A DNA stretch of 64,000 nt from Podospora pseudocomata (lineage: Eukaryota; Ascomycota; Sordariomycetes; Sordariales; Podosporaceae), in assembly GCF_035222375.1 (NCBI RefSeq), contig NC_085887.1, positions 1,029,501 through 1,093,500 on the forward strand, in the 5' to 3' direction. The notes under the pieces are model-generated. The model was given only the letters and a program-made list of their open reading frames with translations, made no database searches and was not told the origin of the DNA. Position numbers and translations under genes: made by a program. Below are positions 1-11,626 of the stretch, one piece after another (positions within the stretch are counted from its first letter, which is position 1; each line of letters begins with the position of its first letter).

Positions 1-171
1 ACTCTACCAACGACGACCTGCCCGCATGCATGGGTTGCAGTATTGGGAGGGCGATGGACCGTGATGGACAGTAGGAAGAGCAGGAGCGGGAGGGGAAGCA
101 ACTCCAAAGGCGACGCTGACATTGACATGGTACTCCAAGAATAGCACCCACGGTCTCCGTTGATCGACAAT

Positions 172-179
172 TATAAATA
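172..179 (+). promoter_or_regulatory. TATA-like box of the LVIVD-repeat protein gene
   Basis: The octamer TATAAATA lies about 150 bp upstream of the chosen ATG. It is followed by a pyrimidine-rich leader (CTTCTTCCACC repeats, about 240-320) typical of highly expressed genes in filamentous ascomycetes. Function is inferred from position and sequence only. Confidence 0.5.
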
Positions 180-324
180 CCGACGGGCCCTCACCCTCGC
201 CGTCAAGACAAAGAGAGAGAGGTCAGTCAGACTCGGGACATCCTCTCCTCTGATCTCCTTCTTCCACCACCACTTCTTCTTCTTCATCCATCCACCCTCA
301 AGCCAACCACGTCCAACCGCCAAC

Positions 325-1795
325 ATGAAGGTTACTTCCGTTGTCGCCGCTGCCGCTTTCGGCGCGACGACTGTCTCTGCCGGCCTCTCCGCCGAGGCCG
401 CCAGCAAGCATGAGGAAGTCATGGCTCTGAAGATCAAGCAGTGGGATGCCGCTCGCGCCTCCGGTCTCTTCGGTGGTTCCAAGCTCTACAAGGCCCTCTT
501 CAGCACCGTTCCTTGCAGAAACGGCAAGGCCGGCGAGTACTCCTGCAACAACGTCAACCTCCAGGCTTTCCTCTCCCACGAGGATCTCGGCTCCGCCTCC
601 AAGGCCGGCAACGATGTCTGGGGCTGGACCGACAAGAAGTCTAAGCGCGAGTTCGGTATCGTTGGTCAGACCGACGGTGTCGCCTTCGTTGAGATCACGG
701 GCCTCGGTCGTCTCGAGTACATCGGCCGCCTCGACACCCAGACCGAGATCGTCTCGTGGAGAGATATCAAGGTCATTGGCGACTATGCCTACATTGGCGC
801 CGAGGCCAACAACCACGGTATCCAGATCTTCGACCTCCGCAAGCTCCTCGACGTCAAGCCCTGGTGGAACCCCTTCTTCTTCAAGCCCAAGGTCTTCAGC
901 AAGGAGACCGATATCACCCTCTTCGATGGCGTCGGTGCCACCCACAACATCGTCGCCCACGAGGAGACCAACATGATCTACGCCGTCGGTGGCCGCTCCG
1001 GCGCCAACGCCCGCAACACCCCCTGCGCCGGTGGCATGTTCATGGTTGACGTTTCCAACCCCCTCAAGCCAGTGTCCCCTGGCTGCATTCCCCAGGACGG
1101 TTACGTTCACGATGCCCAGTGCGTCATCTACAAGGGCCCCAGCGCCGCCTACAAGGGTCGTGAGATCTGCTTCAACTTCAACGAAGACACCCTCACCGTT
1201 ATGGACGTCACCAACAAGTCGGCCCCCGCCGTCGTCTCCCGCACTCCCTATGAGGGCAATGCCTACTCTCACCAGGGCTGGCTCATTGATGAGAACCAGT
1301 CCTTCCTCCTCCTCGACGACGAGCTCGATGAGCAGAACAAGGTCGGGCCTGCTGCCAACGGCCGCACCACCACCTACATCTTCAACGTTGCCAACCTCGA
1401 GGCCCCCGTCAACACTGGTTACTACCAGTCCCCTGCCAAGTCCATCGACCACAATCAATACGTGAGTTTTTCTCTTGTGAGATTTGAAGTGTTCAGATCG
1501 CTAACATGCTGCTCAACAGGTCATCGATGGTCTCACCTACCAGGCCAACTACGGCTCCGGCCTCCGCGTCGTCGATGTCTCCTCCGTCAAGGTCGACCCC
1601 ACCGGCGCCAAGTTCAAGGAGACGGGCTTCTTCGACTGCCACCCGGAGGACGATGATGTCAACGGTGTCACCGAGTTCCTCGGCACCTGGTCCGTCTACC
1701 CCTACTTCAAGTCCGGCTACATCCTCCTCAACTCCATTGAGCGCGGTATCTTCTCGCTCAAGTACACCGGCAAGAAGGCCGCGTACAAGCTCTAA
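325..1795 (+). CDS. Secreted LVIVD-repeat protein (choice-of-anchor B type)
   Basis: A 470-aa protein in two exons, 325..1461 and 1520..1795, with a 58-bp GTGAGT..CAG intron between. The start is the ATG after CCAACCGCCAAC, giving a hydrophobic signal peptide (about residues 1-20, ending VSAG). A Cys pair (PCRNG and EYSC) follows. The body has repeated short blocks of the kind EYIGRLDT, AYIGAEANNHGIQIFD and SGLRVVDVSSV, matching the LVIVD beta-propeller repeat; VWGWTD, HDAQCV, HQGWL, DDELDE and SIDHNQYV are typical of the fungal members. The intron falls exactly at HNQY/VIDGL and restores the frame. The family is extracellular, without a proven reaction; some databases call it a regulatory P domain protein. 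Strongly coding-biased codons and a CT-rich leader suggest high expression. Confidence 0.9.
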
Positions 1796-2507
1796 GTCTG
1801 TTGCGATGGGGTTTTTGGGTAGACAGGTTGTATATATAGCTAGCAGTCACTATTGATAATTCTTATTTGTCTCATGTCATGTTTTATTGTGGCTTGAGCT
1901 TTTGATTGGTGGCGCTGTTGTAGAGCTACAGTTTCTACACCGCAACTCTATGCTGACTGGATGCCCTGGTCATCTGAACTGGCGTATTGCATGTCCTGCC
2001 TCTTTGGGTTCACCGGCCGGAAATAAGCCCTGCCCGCCCAACGCGATACTGTACAGCCCGTCACCTCGGATTTATCCAGGTACCTTCATCGTACCAGCCA
2101 GCCAATGGTCTGGCGCCACTGAAGTGAACAATTCATCGTTACACTACACTGCCTGACAGCTGGTCAATCATGGTACAGCCGGAGTCTGGTTGATCGAGCT
2201 CAGAACGAATCACAACTTGTTGTCAGCGTCCAAATAGGACCGAGATATTTGTAGGATTAGTCCGCACCGATGAATACGAGGTTTAGGAATACGATGCAGA
2301 AAGACCCGACCGTAACGAGATATGACATTGTTGCGATGATATGCTCGATCAAAGGATGGGATTGGTGTGTATAAATTGACCCTTGAGTCTAACCCTTGAT
2401 CTGCTTTCATGCCATCATCCTCTCACACTCACCATCCACGTTAGAATACTCTCACAGATCCCTTTGCTTTACTACCCCTTCAAAGTTTCAACAAAAATAT
2501 CACAACG
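1796..2507. other. Intergenic spacer with promoter of the next gene
   Basis: No convincing coding segment. A TATA-like TATAAATT at about 2370..2377 lies some 130 bp before the next ATG and is followed by a C/T-rich leader. The segment up to about 2300 should hold the 3' end of the preceding transcript. Confidence 0.5.
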
Positions 2508-3135
2508 ATGAAGTCGATTTTCTCCCTCGCTGCCGCTGCCGCCCTTGTCGGCCTGTCCAACAGCACGCCAGTCCCTGACGCAACAGCCGCCGCTCACGGC
2601 CCCTACCACATCTCAGGCTTCTTCGCCTCAAAGCCACATTTGAGCAGTGGCTGCCGGTGTGTAACCCAACAACTACACCCCCTTTCCATCACCCCTTTTC
2701 TGGCCCCCTCTCCCTCCCCACTCTCCCTCCCCACTCTCCTCCCCACTCTCCCTCCCCACTCATACTGACCCGTCCCTTCCCAGCTTCGAATTCAACCTCA
2801 CATCCCCCACCCTCCCCTCCACCCCCCCAGTCTACTGTTGGGCCTCAGTCGAGCTAGGCTTCTCAGGCGCAACCTGGCTGGGGTATGTGTATCAAGGACT
2901 AGGTCACTGCGATAACGAGAGGGTCGACTGGACGTTCAACCATCCCAGAGGGGCAGAGACGGATAGAAACGACGCAGTGTTTAATGTCACGGTTGACGGG
3001 GTGTTGGGGACGTATAGGGTGCCGAAGGAGGATATCTATGTGAACTTGAACGATGAGGGGAATCCGTTTGATAATGATGTCAGTTATAGCGGGCCGAGGG
3101 AGTTTGAGATTGTGGATTTCCCTGGGGGGGACTAG
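2508..3135 (+). CDS. Small secreted protein, unknown function
   Basis: A 166-aa protein in two exons, 2508..2656 and 2784..3135. The intron is 127 bp, starts GTGTGT, is very pyrimidine-rich with repeated CTCCCCACTCTCCCT, and ends CCCAG. Splicing joins SSGCR to FEFNLTSP in frame. Residues 1-19 form a signal peptide (MKSIFSLAAAAALVGLSNST). The mature part has about three Cys (SSGCR, VYCWA, GHCDNE) and ends in an acidic stretch. The layout, with a YHISGFFAS motif, a Cys, an NLTSP strand and an HCDNE motif, resembles small effector-like fungal secreted proteins of the AA1-like kind, but I cannot assign a family. It lies tandem to the upstream secreted protein gene without obvious functional coupling. 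Confidence 0.75.
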
Positions 3136-4449
3136 ATGGAGGGGGAATTGAAGGGGAAGGGGAGAGGGGGGTGGTTCGGGCGAGATTTTTTGGATTAAAT
3201 GTTGGAATTTAGAGAGCTGAACTCCTACCGGAGTGTTGGACCGATGGTTTTTTGTAACAACTTGAAGTTGACATTGACCCCCTTTTCTCATACCACCCTT
3301 TTTCCACATTGCCGCTCAACCCCCTCTCCCCGCCTTGCTCTCTTCTTATCTCAACCCCCGTCTGATACCCTCTTCCATCTAACCCTTTCCTTTAACCACC
3401 CTTCCCACCTCTCTTTCTTCCACCACCACCCCCATCACCTTTCACCTACCTCCTACACCCCTTCCACCCCACAACATCAGAACCACCATTAGGAGCGGGC
3501 CAGAGAGCAGCCGTCAAATGGAATTCCCACAGGCCAGAGTAGTGTGCGCTTCACTTTGTGTTCGCTCGCGCCTGAGTACAGGACCGCGAAAGGGGTTACA
3601 CGTTGACGGGCTGGAGTTTGTGAACAGGTTGGGTGATGGTTGGCAGGTAATTCGGTGGCCATCTTGGTGCGGGTATTGGTGAGATGGTTATACCAGGGAG
3701 GAAAATGGTTATTTTCGTAGAGGGCTGGGGACGGGGCATGGCCGTGTTGGTCGATTGGATGTCGTGATGGTTGATGAAGACGGGATGGGTGGTGTACTTG
3801 GGCAACCGGGGTCTAAGCGGACAATGTCTAATGGTTTAGCCGGTCATGGTAAGACGGGTCTAGTTCCTGTCTTGGTGGTATACAATTACTGTCTGGTTTT
3901 CTGTCAATAGAAATAACAAGTTCAACAACGCTCGAGAGTTGGATACTGACAAGGGACTTATTTCCATGACTCCCAGTGTTGTTGATGTGTCTTCCGCATT
4001 GTCAAGTCTAAAATGTGAGCAAAATGATGTCGTTCCATGCCCAAAGTTTCATTTTTGAGGAGACAAAGCATCTACATCAGACCCTACCATGTGCCAATCA
4101 CGAAGGATGCCTTGATGTAAAACTAGTGGGCGTCAGAATAACACTCACTTGTGTCTTCAAAACGTCAACCTACCTCACCGGATAATCAAGGTGCCTTGTG
4201 GAATGGTAGTTAGGCTTCTAAACATTGGAAAGAGCCGCCTAATTATTTTCGACAGGCCTCTTATTATATCTGGTAGGCCTCTTATTATCTTCAATAACCA
4301 TATAATATACTTGATAGACCTCATTTAACCCATGCTAGGGCCTCATCTAATACCTTGAAGGCCTCAAAAACACACAGCACGCCCTTCCGTAACCTCAACA
4401 CCTCCATGAACATCCCTTCAACATCCCTTCAATACCCCTCCCCCTAGAA
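3136..4449. other. Intergenic region between convergent genes
   Basis: No supported gene. 3260-3490 is C/T-rich and low in complexity. 3540-4200 has no coding bias. 4200-4400 carries an AT-rich repeat tract listed separately. The flanking genes converge, so both 3' ends lie here. Confidence 0.45.
4204..4372. repeat. AT-rich tract with repeated AGGCCT motifs
   Basis: A markedly AT-rich stretch in an otherwise GC-balanced region. AGGCCTCTTATTAT occurs twice, at 4254 and 4275, 21 bp apart, with further related CCT-containing variants at about 4318, 4347 and 4368. A similar tract with AAGGCCTTTAAACTAT motifs occurs near 20.2 kb. It may be a decayed repeat or a local array; no coding potential or terminal repeats were seen. 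Confidence 0.5.
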
Positions 4450-5784
4450 TCACCCATCCAAAACCCCCTGACAAGCCCTCAAACTCCCCACAACCGTCAA
4501 ACTCAACAACGGGCTAATAATATACGAAATCGTCAACAACCTCGCAATCGCCCCCTCTTGCTCCCCCCCCACCCCCTCCGTAACTTGCACCAAACTAATC
4601 AACTTCTGTGCCGACGGCCCCGCAGGCATAAGCATCATGGTAAACCACAGAATAGGATCACTCCCCACCCAATCCGTCTTCGTCGCCAGCAGCCAAATCG
4701 TCCCGATGCTCATCGCCGGCCAGATGACAAACCGCACCAGCAGAATAAACGACACCGTACCCCAAGGGACAATATTCCTCAGCTTCCCATCTTCCCTCCC
4801 TTGTTTCCTGCTCTTGCGGAACTCCTTGATCGAGTTGAACAGCGAAAGCCCAGTGACGAGGACAGGCAGGGGCGCAAACAACTGGCTGATCGTCTTGAGG
4901 GAAGCGGTCAACCAAGCGGTGAAGATACCGCCTTCTTGAGTCGGGGCAAAAAAGGCCTTGTGAAGAGGGGGAGCCAGGCCAACCACAGCGCCAATCACCG
5001 CCCCAATGAGGGGGGCGTTGAAAAAAGACAGGACAAGCGACACCCACCACTGGGCACGAGGGGAGAGACCATCCCACTGCTCCTGCGACACAAAAAATGG
5101 GTGCTCGTCCGTGTAGTTCTCCTGCTGCCGGTTGTCGCGCCCACTCGACGAGCTGTTCCGGTTCCCGAGGAGACGAGTCTGCTCGTCCGCACTCGCTTCT
5201 TCATCATCCTGATTCCCGCCTCCGCTCTCGTCCGAGCCATCCTTGTCCTCGCCATCCCACGAGTCCGTGTCCTCGAGCAAACGAGGACCAACCGCAAAAG
5301 TAATGCAGTTGGAGATTGTTGAAAACACCAAAAAGTACGACTTGGCGCGCTCGACTGCTTCCTTGCTGGATTCATCTCCCATGACCAGCGTGTCCAAAAT
5401 TCCCGTCTCTTGTAGTGCCCCAATGAGGAGGAGCGGGTAACTCGTGGTGTTGTTGATGAGGATGGCGACGGAGGCCCAGTTGGGCATTCCGAAACCGAAT
5501 TGGGCGAGCATGCCGATGCCAAAGGAGACAATGTGGCAGACTACACCCCAGATGACGATGGGGACATAGTTGCTGACGGAGTCGAGGTCGAGTTGAGAGC
5601 CGACTTTGGTGATGAGAAGCGCAGGCAAAAAAAGCTGGACGCAGATCTTGGAGATCTTCTTGCTGCTTTTGCGGTCGAGAAGTCCCAGCCAGCCCGCGAC
5701 GCCGCCATAGGTCATGACGAGGAGGACTGAGAGGGAGGCCTGGATGGCGCCGAGAAAAGATTCAAAGAGGCCGGTAGACCCCAT
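4450..5784 (-). CDS. PIN-like (auxin efflux carrier family) membrane transporter
   Basis: A 444-aa intronless protein starting at the ATG on 5784..5782. Hydrophobic segments flank a charged central loop (about residues 175-235, rich in D, E, S, R, N), giving about four to five N-terminal and four to five C-terminal membrane helices, the layout of Mem_trans proteins. Family-like stretches include GGVAGWLGLLD near residue 30, LPALLITKVGSQL and ILINNTTSYPLLLIGAL in the N-half and MLMPAGPSAQKLISL near the C-end. Yeast relatives of this family are membrane proteins of endomembranes or the plasma membrane, with unsettled substrates; fungi do not use them for polar auxin transport as plants do. The promoter lies toward 5785-6300. 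Family assignment is firm, substrate unknown. Confidence 0.88.
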   Translation of the reverse strand: MGSTGLFESFLGAIQASLSVLLVMTYGGVAGWLGLLDRKSSKKISKICVQLFLPALLITKVGSQLDLDSVSNYVPIVIWGVVCHIVSFGIGMLAQFGFGMPNWASVAILINNTTSYPLLLIGALQETGILDTLVMGDESSKEAVERAKSYFLVFSTISNCITFAVGPRLLEDTDSWDGEDKDGSDESGGGNQDDEEASADEQTRLLGNRNSSSSGRDNRQQENYTDEHPFFVSQEQWDGLSPRAQWWVSLVLSFFNAPLIGAVIGAVVGLAPPLHKAFFAPTQEGGIFTAWLTASLKTISQLFAPLPVLVTGLSLFNSIKEFRKSRKQGREDGKLRNIVPWGTVSFILLVRFVIWPAMSIGTIWLLATKTDWVGSDPILWFTMMLMPAGPSAQKLISLVQVTEGVGGEQEGAIARLLTISYIISPLLSLTVVGSLRACQGVLDG

Positions 5785-6348
5785 GGTGATTGTTTTGATG
5801 TCGTCTGCTACAAGGTGTGGTGTGTTAGTCGAGGCTTTGGAAGTGCTCTGGGCGAAGCTGATAAGCTTCTCTTAGAGGGTGTAATGGTTCAGGCACCATG
5901 CGCAGAAGATCTGGGGAAGAGATCTAGGTGTGGTAGATGTCTTGCTCAAATATGGTTCCTGAAAGGTCTAGAACGTGTCGTGTGCTTGATTGCCTTGGCT
6001 GGCACCCGACGCCTTGGAACAGCTGAATGCATGACGAGTGGGCGCTCAAACTGATGACGAAAGCCAAGAAACGGTGGCCGGCCAGGGGTTGGCTGTCGCG
6101 GTGACAACAAAGCCAAGAAGGCCAAGACAAGGCGCCGTTGGGAATGTGGGTCTATGATTTAAAGTGGCTTTTGGCTGGGTAAGAACTAAAACACTGAAAG
6201 ACATTGCTTGGCATGAATCAATCCAGATTTATGACTTGCAGAAGTCCATTAGACATAGCTTCCGAAAATGGCCTATCTGAACATCATATGAAAATGATAG
6301 AGTGGAGATGGCAGATGTGAAGAGTCTCAATCGAGGTGAGGCCATCTT
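5785..6348. other. Promoter side of the transporter gene
   Basis: No supported coding sequence. It should contain the leader and promoter of the minus-strand transporter; no clear TATA box or other motif was recognised. Confidence 0.4.
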
Positions 6349-6716
6349 TCAAAATATTGACCTTCCCAGACCTATGGCTGAGAAGCTCGAAGCAAAAAGT
6401 GACGGGAGAGTGCAAGAGGTTTCGATGGAACAAGCAATTCGACCAAAAATCAAGAACAGCCACTTGACTGTTCCAAACATCCGAGGAAACGCCAAAGAAA
6501 CACTACATCGTCAGAAAGCAAAACTGAATAGCTAGGCTTACCGACAATCTCCCAGCCGCGCGAGCAGCCGGTCACGGGGGGCGGGGCTGGAGGTGGCGGC
6601 GGCGGAGGAGGAGGAGGAGGGCCCGAAGGGGGGGTTAGTGGCGGCGTCGGCGGCGGCGTCCTGGGAGGCGTGTGAGTAGGCGTTGGAGGCGGCGCGTAAG
6701 GGCTCGCGGACCCCAT
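6349..6716 (-). CDS. Doubtful proline-rich small gene
   Basis: From an ATG at 6716 in good context (CAAGATGGGG) the minus strand encodes about 58 residues dominated by PPTPP and an eleven-residue proline run, ending GCSRGWEIV. A GTAAGC donor at 6541 and a CAG acceptor at 6468 (74-bp intron with a CTGAC branch candidate) would join to a second short exon ending at a TGA on 6351..6349, giving about 97 aa. No family is recognised. The GGC/GGA-rich DNA at 6575-6700 could equally be low-complexity sequence open by chance. Confidence 0.22.
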
Positions 6717-7099
6717 CTTGACGTTCTTGATGACAAGAGGAAAAAAAGGCCAGACATTTGCGATTTTTTCTGACACTACTTCACCACCCCAGCCAAGCTG
6801 CCCTACAGAAGGAAGGAGCCCCTCGCCATATACTCAGTCTTGTCGCACTACCCCAGTGACAGGTCATTATGTCGATACCTGTAGAGAAATAAAACCTCTT
6901 CGATCAATCGAGACAGAAACTACATCTTCATGTTCAACTCAATTATCCCAGATACCATCCAGTTTGCTACATACTCAGACAGGGGAACTAGACATAACCT
7001 CACCGAGACTTTAAGAGTCAAAGTGCGCATAGAAACAGTCATAGACAGACAATCAACTGTCCAAGAATGTTTCCAATCACATCAACCGATCATATCTGC

Positions 7100-8736
7100 C
7101 TAAAGCTTGCGCCGTGACATTGTAGCCCGTACCCCCGGACTATCATGAGCTCCAAGTGCCACAAAAGCATCCCTATGGCAAGCAATGTCCCTTCCCAAAG
7201 TTGTCTCGTACATCTCCCAGTCAAACCGCTTTACAATTGTGGCCGCTGTCAAGTACATTTCAGCATAGGCTAGACTGAAAACAGCATATGTCAGTCGTGG
7301 ATTCCAGCACGAAGTGCGAAGTCGATCCGTACCTGATTCCAAGACAAGCTCTCGACCCCCTCCCAAACGGTACCAGGTATCTGTCCAATCTCTTCCCTGA
7401 GCCTAACCAGCGCTCCGGTTTAAAGACATGCGGCTCAGGAAAAACGGTCGGGTCCATTAGGATAAAGTACCCAGTCTGCGAAACTGGGGTACCGGCAGGA
7501 ATGACATATTGCTTGTAGATGATGGCTTCATGTGCGACTCGAGGAAGTCTTGTGGTGATACCGTAGGAGAGTCGGAGTGCCTCTTTGATTACCGCTGTCT
7601 GTTGTTCGGGGAGGTTAGCAGGTATTGCTGAAGGGGAGAGAGATCTGCAATCTCACCAGATATGGAAGCTGTTGCAACGTGCTCCAAGAAGGGATATCCT
7701 GCTCGCTTGGTATGGCCACATCCAACTCTTCTCTGAATCGCTCCAACGCGTCCGGAACGTGCTTCAAGTAGAAGAACATCCTTGTTAGCGTCTGACCTGT
7801 AGTCTCAGATCCAGCACCAGTCAACAGTGTAGCCTCATCGCACATTCGCTTCAACGTCCTCTCGCTCGGTGGCAGATTCTCGTTGTCACGCAAAGCGTGG
7901 AAAATCGAACGGGCGCCGGACTTCTCTCCATCGGTCCCCGCAAGTATCGGGTTGACCTGCTTGATCATGTCCTCTTGCCGGGCGAGCATGTAAGCCACGC
8001 CTGGACTCGTCCTTTTCACAATGGATTGGGGGATCCGCTCCATCAATGACGGGATCCAAGGGAACTGCATCATCAGAAAGCAGCCCCCCGTCGCACCGAC
8101 GACGGCCTCCTTGAACTGCAGTTCGAAGTCAGGCTTGTCGAGGTACTTTCTGTCGTGCCCAAAGCTGTAGTCGCAGATCACGTCCATGGTCAGCGCCATG
8201 AGTGCGGCATCAAGGCGGAAGACCTCCCCCGTCTGGGCAATCTTGTCCAATCTAGCGGAAAGCTTTTCCACTTTGGACTTGATCAACGGCTCCAGCTTGG
8301 TGACGGATGCCACAGAGAAGAAGGGATTGAGGGCTGCCCGACGAAGTCGATGTAGGTCGTGTGGCACGGTCGTGAAGGTGGAACTGCTAGCGACAGCCAG
8401 TCTGGTCCACCATTCGTACTTGTCGAGCTTGCGCTTCGAGTTGACGCCACATCCGTAGAGCTCGTCGTAGAAGTCTGGATCCAGAATGTGTAGCTCGTGG
8501 GGATTGATCCGGACGATTGGACCGTATCTTTGATGCATTTCTTCCACCCTCCACATGAACTGTCCTTTTTTGACCACGTTCCAGTAGAACTCGTACCAGA
8601 GTGTTACGGCTGTCAACTTGGGACCGGGAAACCTGGACAGTGGGTGGAAGTAAAGACGCCAGATGACGGTGGTAGCCATCCAGCAGAGTCCACCGACGAT
8701 GGCGGCCACAAGCGGCCAAGGTGTGATTGTCTCCAT
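7100..8736 (-). CDS. Cytochrome P450 monooxygenase
   Basis: A 506-aa protein in three exons (8736..7657, 7598..7333, 7274..7100) with two introns of exactly 58 bp (GTGAGA..CAG and GTACGG..CAG). The N-terminus has a membrane anchor (about residues 8-30) followed by FHPLSRFPGPKL. The I-helix motif LLTGAGSETTGQ (about 317-328), the ExxR motif KEALRLS (about 365), FKPERW and the heme-binding FGRGSRACLG with its Cys ligand are present. Splicing of exons 2 and 3 gives CLGISLAYAEMYL, as expected for the L helix. It should sit in the ER membrane and use a P450 reductase encoded elsewhere. The N-terminal half resembles fungal P450s of secondary metabolism or detoxification (trichodiene-oxygenase-like clans), but the substrate cannot be read from sequence. 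No cluster backbone enzyme lies nearby. Confidence 0.93.
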
Positions 8737-10308
8737 GGCGCCGTCGCTCTCACCGTCTGATATTCAGGGAATATTCTCGGGAACTCGCGCTAGCTTCGAT
8801 CGACACAGGGCTTTTGACCAGGAGCTGGTGGGAGTAAGTACTATCTAGGATGAACAAAGGTCAGTTGCCAGTTTGATCTCCCTGGGTGTTCAAAGAGGGG
8901 TAAGCTGAAGCAGCACGACGAACCAGCAGAACCAACATCGTGTTGGATACTGGGCCAAGCCAAGCCCGACGGCCACGGCTGTTATCACAGAGCATGAGCA
9001 ACCAATCGGACAGCATGGTGCAGGGACCTATTGAACCAACATCGCCGGAGGGAGCTGAAGCCCCGGACGCGGTACCACAACATCTTTGTTGTACCACACT
9101 GGCGAATTTGACGGTAAGGGCACTCGTTTGCTAGGTGTCGGATAGACAGATCTACCCCGTCAACCTCCCATGGTGTCTGAGCCTACAACATACCCATACA
9201 GTACTAGAAGCTCTGCTCTAGACTGTAAGCCTGCCGGGATGGAAAGCTGTGGTACCTTGGTGACAGAGCGTGGGTGCTGGGAAGGCTCCTAGAGTATAGA
9301 AAATCGGCACAGAGAGACGTCTCATCACAGATAGCTGTATGGCATGCCGTCTTGTATCAGATTGGTATACATTGTTGAGAGATACTTGAGGAAAATTGGC
9401 CAACCCATCGGCGATTCTGGCGAGGCGGTGATTCTTGCCTCGTGTGGTGCAGGACGGAGCAGGTACACAGGCAGAGCAACCTGGAAGGTTTGGGGCGATC
9501 AGGCGTCCAGTGAAAGAACAAGCCCGCTTGCGATGCTGTGGACCTAGGTTCAGTGGGCAGCACCGCAAACCTTTCCAGACCGTACAAGTAATCGCACCAC
9601 TGGCAAATCTCCTGGCCCAGTGCTCGAGATGGGTAGGTGCTCCGAGAGGAAGAAGGGATTGAAAGGCGTGCACCCACGGTCTGTCTGGTTTACGAAGTCT
9701 TCTTCTCCGCTCTTATGCTCCGTGACAGGTTGACTTTTCCTCTGCAGCCAGCACCGGATCCTGCACCACCAGGGAACTCGAAATCAATAATGACCTCTTG
9801 ACCTCTCATCTTCGCCGTCCATCGGGCTGGTATTATCCTATTATCTATTCTTGACCCACCACCACAAGTGGCTTACTCCGTACAGGCGATGCCTCTGCAG
9901 CTGGTACAGCTGCAGAGAGCCGGGGAAAATGTTCCATCAATTATCTCCTCATTATCAACACGATCATCAACTGCCTCATCTCCTATTACCACCATCAATA
10001 TCAACAGGTACGTGCTTTCAGGCTCTTTGACACGGGAGACTGGCGTCATCGGTGGCCCTGTGCCCGGCTCCCGTCGATGCGTACATTTCGACGTCACTCT
10101 TCGCTACCTACCACTTTTCAGAGAGAAATTGCGAACCGATAGGTGTCTCCAGTCCTACTTTATTATGCTTCCTGTATTTCTTCTCCAGTCCAAGTTCTCA
10201 GCACTGCAAAGAGAGACCAAACCGCCCCAACCTCTTCCAGTTGGCTCTCGACTTGTCATCATCTACAACCACCCAAAGGACGGCCAACTCGGCGATCTCT
10301 TGTACAAG
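8737..10308. other. Divergent promoter region between P450 and DUF1295 genes
   Basis: About 1.6 kb between divergently transcribed genes. Open frames here lack coding bias and recognisable motifs. The last 200 bp before 10309 are C/T- and A/C-rich like a fungal leader. ATGs and open sequence in frame with the next gene exist upstream, so its first exon could extend to the left. Confidence 0.4.
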
Positions 10309-11626
10309 ATGGTCATTCGATCAACTTCCAACCCGTATGGGGGCCATAGTTATGTCTCTGACGATCCTTCCGATTTCCACCCCATATCGCGTCCACGGAC
10401 AGCATGTCCCACCTTCAGCACAACTCTCAAGACTTCCCTACTGTCTCCAGGGCTGCTGTTGCATTCCACTCTTCTCCCGTCACTGGCGTTGAACTCCTCT
10501 CTTGCAAGCATATCATACACTGTGGCTCGGCTCACCAACCGCTTGGAAGCCAAAGACCTGATCTGGCCTCTCGGTCCCCTCCTCAACGCATGGTGGTCCG
10601 CCGTGTTTCGGCATCAATTTGCACACCACCCAGTTTCCCTCTTTTCCGCTTACAAGGCCCTCGCTCGCCCTGAGAAGCTTGTTTTGACTGGAGTGACTCT
10701 GTGGGGAGGCAGACTCTTTTACCGGGTGCTCTCCCGTATGCTCAAGAGGGAGAAGGGTCGTGACAAGCCCGCCTACGAGTCACTCAAGCGTCAGCATGGC
10801 TTCAGCTGGAACAAGATCTGGTGGAAGAAGTTTGTGCCCGAGATTGGCTGGTTGACCCTCATCAGCCTTCCTGTCGTCACACCTTTCAGACTGGGATACT
10901 ACTCAGGCGCAGTGATCCAGCAGTCGCTGACGTCAATCACACAGAAGGGCTGGGTTCAGGCCTTGTCAGTCGGCTTGTTCACTATGGGTCTCACCATGGA
11001 AGTCTTGGCCGATTGGCAGTTGGACCGGTTCAAGATGGGCAAGGGAATTGGAATTGGCCCTGGCACCAGGAGCCGAGCGGGTAGTCTGGAGAAAGAAAAT
11101 GGAAATGGCGTCAAGTTTACCCAGCCAGGTTGGACTGTCGAGACAGGAGTGAATGGACGCAGAGTTTCCATCAGCAGAGAGAGGGAGAACCGTGAAGAGA
11201 AGATTTGCAAGGAAGGGGTTTGGGGTATTGTGAGACATCCCAAGTAAGTGCCAACCCACTGTCACCACTACCTTCCCATACTGACTTGTTGGTGCTCACA
11301 GCTATCTCGGCGACGCCCTCGTCCACCTGTCGTTTCCACTCATGCTCTATGCGTCCGACCTCCTCACTCCGATCGCCATGCTTGGCCCTCTGGCGAACTA
11401 CCTCTACCTTCGATGTGTCGGCGGCGACAAGACCGACGAGTACACGCGAACCAGACGATACTCATCTGAGGACGTCAGCAAGAAGATCGAGTTCGACCGC
11501 TACCGTCGAGAGCGAAACAGCTTCTGGCCGGACAAGGGCCAGATTCACAATAAGTGGACATGGATCGTGGTCGGCTGTGGCATGGCGGGCGCACTGATCG
11601 AGAGACTAATCATGGGTGTTGTTTGA
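10309..11626 (+). CDS. DUF1295 / steroid 5-alpha-reductase-like membrane protein
   Basis: A 419-aa protein in two exons, 10309..11243 and 11302..11626, with a 58-bp GTAAGT..CAG intron. Splicing creates the motif GIVRHPNYLGD, the conserved signature of the DUF1295/steroid reductase/ICMT-like superfamily, where the NADPH-binding region lies. Several hydrophobic segments (WLTLISLPVV, GWVQALSVGLFTMGL, HLSFPLMLYASDLL) indicate an integral, probably ER, membrane protein. A polar linker of about 70 residues (TRSRAGSLEKEN and following) sits between the helix EVLADWQLDRFK and the signature. Family members reduce double bonds of lipids or steroids; the fungal substrate is unknown. I chose the ATG at 10309 because upstream sequence loses coding character, but the frame stays open to 9868, so the N-terminus is uncertain. 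Confidence 0.82.

Noticed and set aside
298-1458. A 386-codon minus-strand frame across the LVIVD gene
   Set aside because: It is a shadow of the well-supported plus-strand gene with its strong codon bias.
7100-11626. P450 plus DUF1295 protein as a biosynthetic gene cluster
   Set aside because: No terpene synthase, PKS, NRPS, transporter or regulator lies within reach, and the two genes are 1.6 kb apart and divergent.
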